Assembly (NCBI GenBank): GCA_019454045.1
Contig: SKCR01025335.1
Span: 310,001 to 374,000, forward strand
Direction: 5' to 3'
DNA from: Zanthoxylum bungeanum
Lineage: Eukaryota > Streptophyta > Magnoliopsida > Sapindales > Rutaceae
Length of the DNA stretch: 64,000 bases
The notes under the pieces were generated by a model. The model ran no database searches, was not told the origin of the DNA, and saw only the letters and a program-made list of their open reading frames with translations. Below are positions 61,229 through 64,000 of the stretch, in pieces (the first letter of the stretch is position 1; the number at the start of each line of letters is the position of its first letter). The position numbers were made by a program, and so were the translations under genes.

Positions 61229-63576
61229 GGTTTGTATACTTAACACGGGTCGGTTAGTAAAATCCGCTGAGACCAGTACATGTCGTATATCGTGACTTTG
61301 TCCGATGGTTTGTCCCAGTGAACCATGAGTCTCAGGAGACTTGTATAGACATATATGTGTTTATTTGATAAGACACTGAATGACTCACTGAAGATTTCCT
61401 AAGAGATGGTACACCAACGTCAATAGGAATCTTTATGAGTTGAGCGAGCATAGTGGTCCTTCGACTTGAGATACCACATGGGGATATATAAGTTTTCCTC
61501 CATACTTTGATGGCATTCACGTCACCGATCTATTTAGATCAGACCTCTGCCTGTTCGTTGGGTGTGGACTGATGCTCATGATATCCAGTGCGTATCAAGA
61601 TAGGATCCGTCAGTCTTGTGTACAGGGCATAGGCATCCTCACGTGTTTACGATCTGGTAAATCCATGGCTGTGGTATAACTTCAGAAATCAGTTCCGAGT
61701 TTTATTTAGAGATCGTAAATTGAAAGTCGACTATATTATATCGAACGAGTTTGAAGTTTTTATCTATACCCCAGGTATAATATGGATAGCCTGTGACAGA
61801 GAGATTATATGTATGCAATGACATCGACTTGCATAGTTTAGCGAGATTATATGTGGTCGTCATAATCCATGAGTGGGTGGATTATAGACATGAAATTGGA
61901 TTTCGTGATGGATAAACCTAAACTTAGAGAGTCCCACTATATGAAGTGTACTCGTTGAGCACTTGGGCAACGCGATATGAGTAATACTCATTATTCATAA
62001 TACTTCATCGGATTAAATGAGTTAATTCGGATCGTTTAATTGGTTAAATGATAACACATGCATTATGAGATTTTGTCCGATAATAATTATTGTGTATTGG
62101 GCAACGCGATATGAGTAATACTCATTATTCATAATACTTCATCGGATTAAATGAGTTAATTCGGATCGTTTAATCGGTTAAACGATAACACATGCATTAT
62201 GAGATTTTGTCCGATAATAATTATTGTGTATTTGTATTTGATACATAATATGATTAGATACACATTAATTATTCGTCAAATGAGATTTTGACACATGCCA
62301 TAAATATATGTATTTGTTATTTATTGTAAATAAAAATACATATATAATAATAATTATATTAATTAATTATTTAGATATTTAATTGTTAAATATTTAAATG
62401 ATTAATTAATTAAACTTTTTCCATAAAGGTTATGAAATTTGTCCAATTATTATTTGTACACATAGCAAGAATTTATTAAGCTTAAATGTTTAAATGTGAT
62501 TTGCTAACATTAAAGCTTATATTATTTAATTTGATTAAATTTGCAAAAAAGATAAAAATAGCCCTAAAAGTCGGTCTCTTTTCTTTTAAATTAAAAATTT
62601 ATTTTCTTCATTCTATCATCATCAACCTTGGCCGAAACACATACCAAAAATGGATCTCAAAATTGGTTTGAAGATTCCATGAAGAAAATAAGGAAAATCA
62701 AGAAAAAAAAGGCTAAGGATTTAGGAGATTTAAGGTAATTCTTCAAAAACCTATGCTTGGAAATTTAGTTTCTTGTTTCTTGATGATTTAGAAAGGTTCT
62801 AGGGTTCCTTCAATTCTGAAAAATTGGGGCTTTTGGTTGTTGATGATGGATTGGAAGCTAATGAAGCATGTGTGAAATATATTGGATGGAATTATTGTAA
62901 TTAGTTTCCAATTTGGTCATTAGATGACATGTTACCATTCTAGAGTGTTATGACCACTCTTATAATGCCTAGAATTATTCTTGGGTTGTTCATATATGGC
63001 GACTTGATTTGGTGTTGAGATTAATTTGATTAATGTTGAAAATTTGGATTTAAAGCATGAAAAATGGCAATTTCAGTTTCTGGATCAATGGTTAAACTGG
63101 AAATTTTGTGATGAATTTGATGTCTTATGAATGTATTAGATGTGTTTTGGGAGTTGGAACAATTGCTGGAAAGTGTTTCGGAGTTGAAATAAGCGAAAAC
63201 GGTGAAAAACGGCGTTACCGGGTGACTTTTGAGCCAACCGGATGACGGCTGTCCAAACAGTGAGTTCGTCACTGTTCGGGCAGCCCATGAACTACCCTAA
63301 CACTATTGGGGTTGACCTGGGCAGTCCCCATAAGTGTTGGGTGGTCGGTTCGGTCAAAAACGCGTTTTGCATCATTTTGCGGAAAAATATTTTTCGTAAA
63401 AGTTTCGCGACGTTTTATATATATTTATGTCGCTATTTGATATCGAATAAATAGGTTTAGGTGAAATTTGAATAAATTATTCATATTAGATATTGAATAA
63501 TTTATTCAGTAATTTGAAAAAGTTTAAAATTACAATTTCGCCCGAACCGCGTTCCGCTGCGCCCTTCGCCCAAAAC
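61229..63576. mobile_element. Insertion L, unassigned, probably LTR-derived
   Basis: About 2.3 kb of sequence with no recognisable coding separates two parts of the Ptta-like gene. It has a 134-bp tandem duplication (61,963-62,230), AT-rich DNA (62,280-62,480) and a segment with CTTGGCCGAAAC and TTTAGGAGATTTAAGG (62,620-62,740) that looks like transcribed LTR or leader DNA. I could not find matching ends or a TSD, so both limits are approximate. Confidence 0.4.
61963..62230. repeat. 134-bp tandem duplication in insertion L
   Basis: TTGGGCAACGCGATATGAG starts units at 61,963 and 62,097; the two differ by only a couple of bases, so the duplication is recent. Confidence 0.93.
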
Positions 63577-63939
63577 CATAACACATACAACGTCAGCCTT
63601 GACACTCGTAAGAAGCCGATGTCATCTGGGTGCACTACTGTTTCTTCTCAACCTGACTCGTGCCTTCGAGAGGAGCTAGCCACCACCAAAAACAGGTTGG
63701 AAAATACCGAAAACGAGCTGAAGAAGACTCAAGAGACGCTACTTCTGGTCAAGGTGGACCACGAAAAGAAGATGCAGGAGTTCGACCAGTAGATAAGGGC
63801 TTTCCGGGAGATGTTGGAGGCCTCACTTGGCCGGAGTGCATCGGGCTCGAACGCCCCCCATCACAGCAGCAATAAATTTTATTTTCAATTGTATAAACAT
63901 TCACAAATGATAGTCTTAACAGACTATGTATTTATTTAA
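63577..63939 (+). pseudogene. Ptta-like protein, C-terminal coiled-coil region
   Basis: The frame reads a Ser/Thr-rich linker, then a charged helical stretch REELATTKNRLENTENELKK followed by TQETLLLVKVDHEKKMQEFD with coiled-coil spacing. An in-frame TAG at 63,790-63,792 interrupts it; the frame then continues IRAFREMLEASLGRSASGSN and stays open to TAA 63,937-63,939. A short coiled coil and a Ser-rich end fit the C-terminus of plant Ptta/En/Spm proteins, where it could mediate oligomerisation. The part between EWFD (61,228) and this segment is missing or replaced by L. Confidence 0.55.
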
Positions 63940-64000
63940 TAAATTTTCATTATAATGACAAATTAATTATTAGGATAAAAATTATTGTACAATTATTCGG
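63940..64000. other. AT-rich sequence after the Ptta-like gene
   Basis: Probable 3' untranslated or downstream DNA. I see nothing else in it. Confidence 0.4.

Overview
This is a plant nuclear DNA window made almost entirely of transposable elements. I see no intact host gene, rRNA, tRNA or CRISPR array. The plant origin is inferred from Ty1/Copia LTR retrotransposons with initiator-tRNA-Met-type primer sites, and from CACTA (En/Spm) proteins of the plant type (DUF4218, DUF4216 and a Ptta-like second gene). An angiosperm is likely; I cannot name the species. Element names A-L are mine.

Layout. The oldest layer is a + strand CACTA transposon. Its decayed transposase C-terminal exons are at 41,375-42,083 and 48,538-49,235. 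Subterminal-type repeats follow at 49,481-49,700, and a second, Ptta-like gene is scattered over 51,019-51,173, 60,942-61,228 and 63,577-63,939. The CACTA DNA is split by (i) copia element E, whose RNase H remnant and 3' LTR occupy 39,054-41,374; (ii) copia element H at 42,084-48,532 (TSD TATCA), which carries an unrelated 3.6-kb solo-LTR-like insertion I at 43,198-46,792 (TSD ATATC); (iii) a rearranged minus-strand copia insertion J at 51,174-60,941 (TSD AAGGC); and (iv) an unassigned insertion L at about 61,229-63,576.

Window bases 1-39,053 lie inside element E. Element D (minus strand) is inserted in E. D is interrupted by B (4,858-24,729, TSD ATTCA) and by C (25,822-38,875, TSD ATACT). 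B is in turn interrupted in its 5' LTR by A (5,043-12,857, TSD CAGTC) and in its 3' LTR by solo LTR F (22,659-24,629, TSD GTCTC). The deepest chain is A in B in D in E in CACTA.

How the elements relate. A has an open gag and long open stretches of pol, and H keeps an open RNase H domain; they represent a coding-competent lineage. B, C, D, J and probably E carry the same family's gag-pol in ruined form, and they share specific lesions although they have independent target-site duplications. B also has two very similar LTRs around a ruined pol. The best reading is a non-autonomous lineage that kept retrotransposing with a fossil pol, presumably using proteins from relatives like A and H. Other notable items are an insertion whose right end is not an LTR end yet has a TSD (J), a 310-bp inverted repeat, a 3.3-kb internal tandem duplication in C, a patchwork templated filler in the D LTR, and a chain of short hairpins in the U3 of the LTRs. 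All comparisons were by eye; percent identities and ages need alignment.
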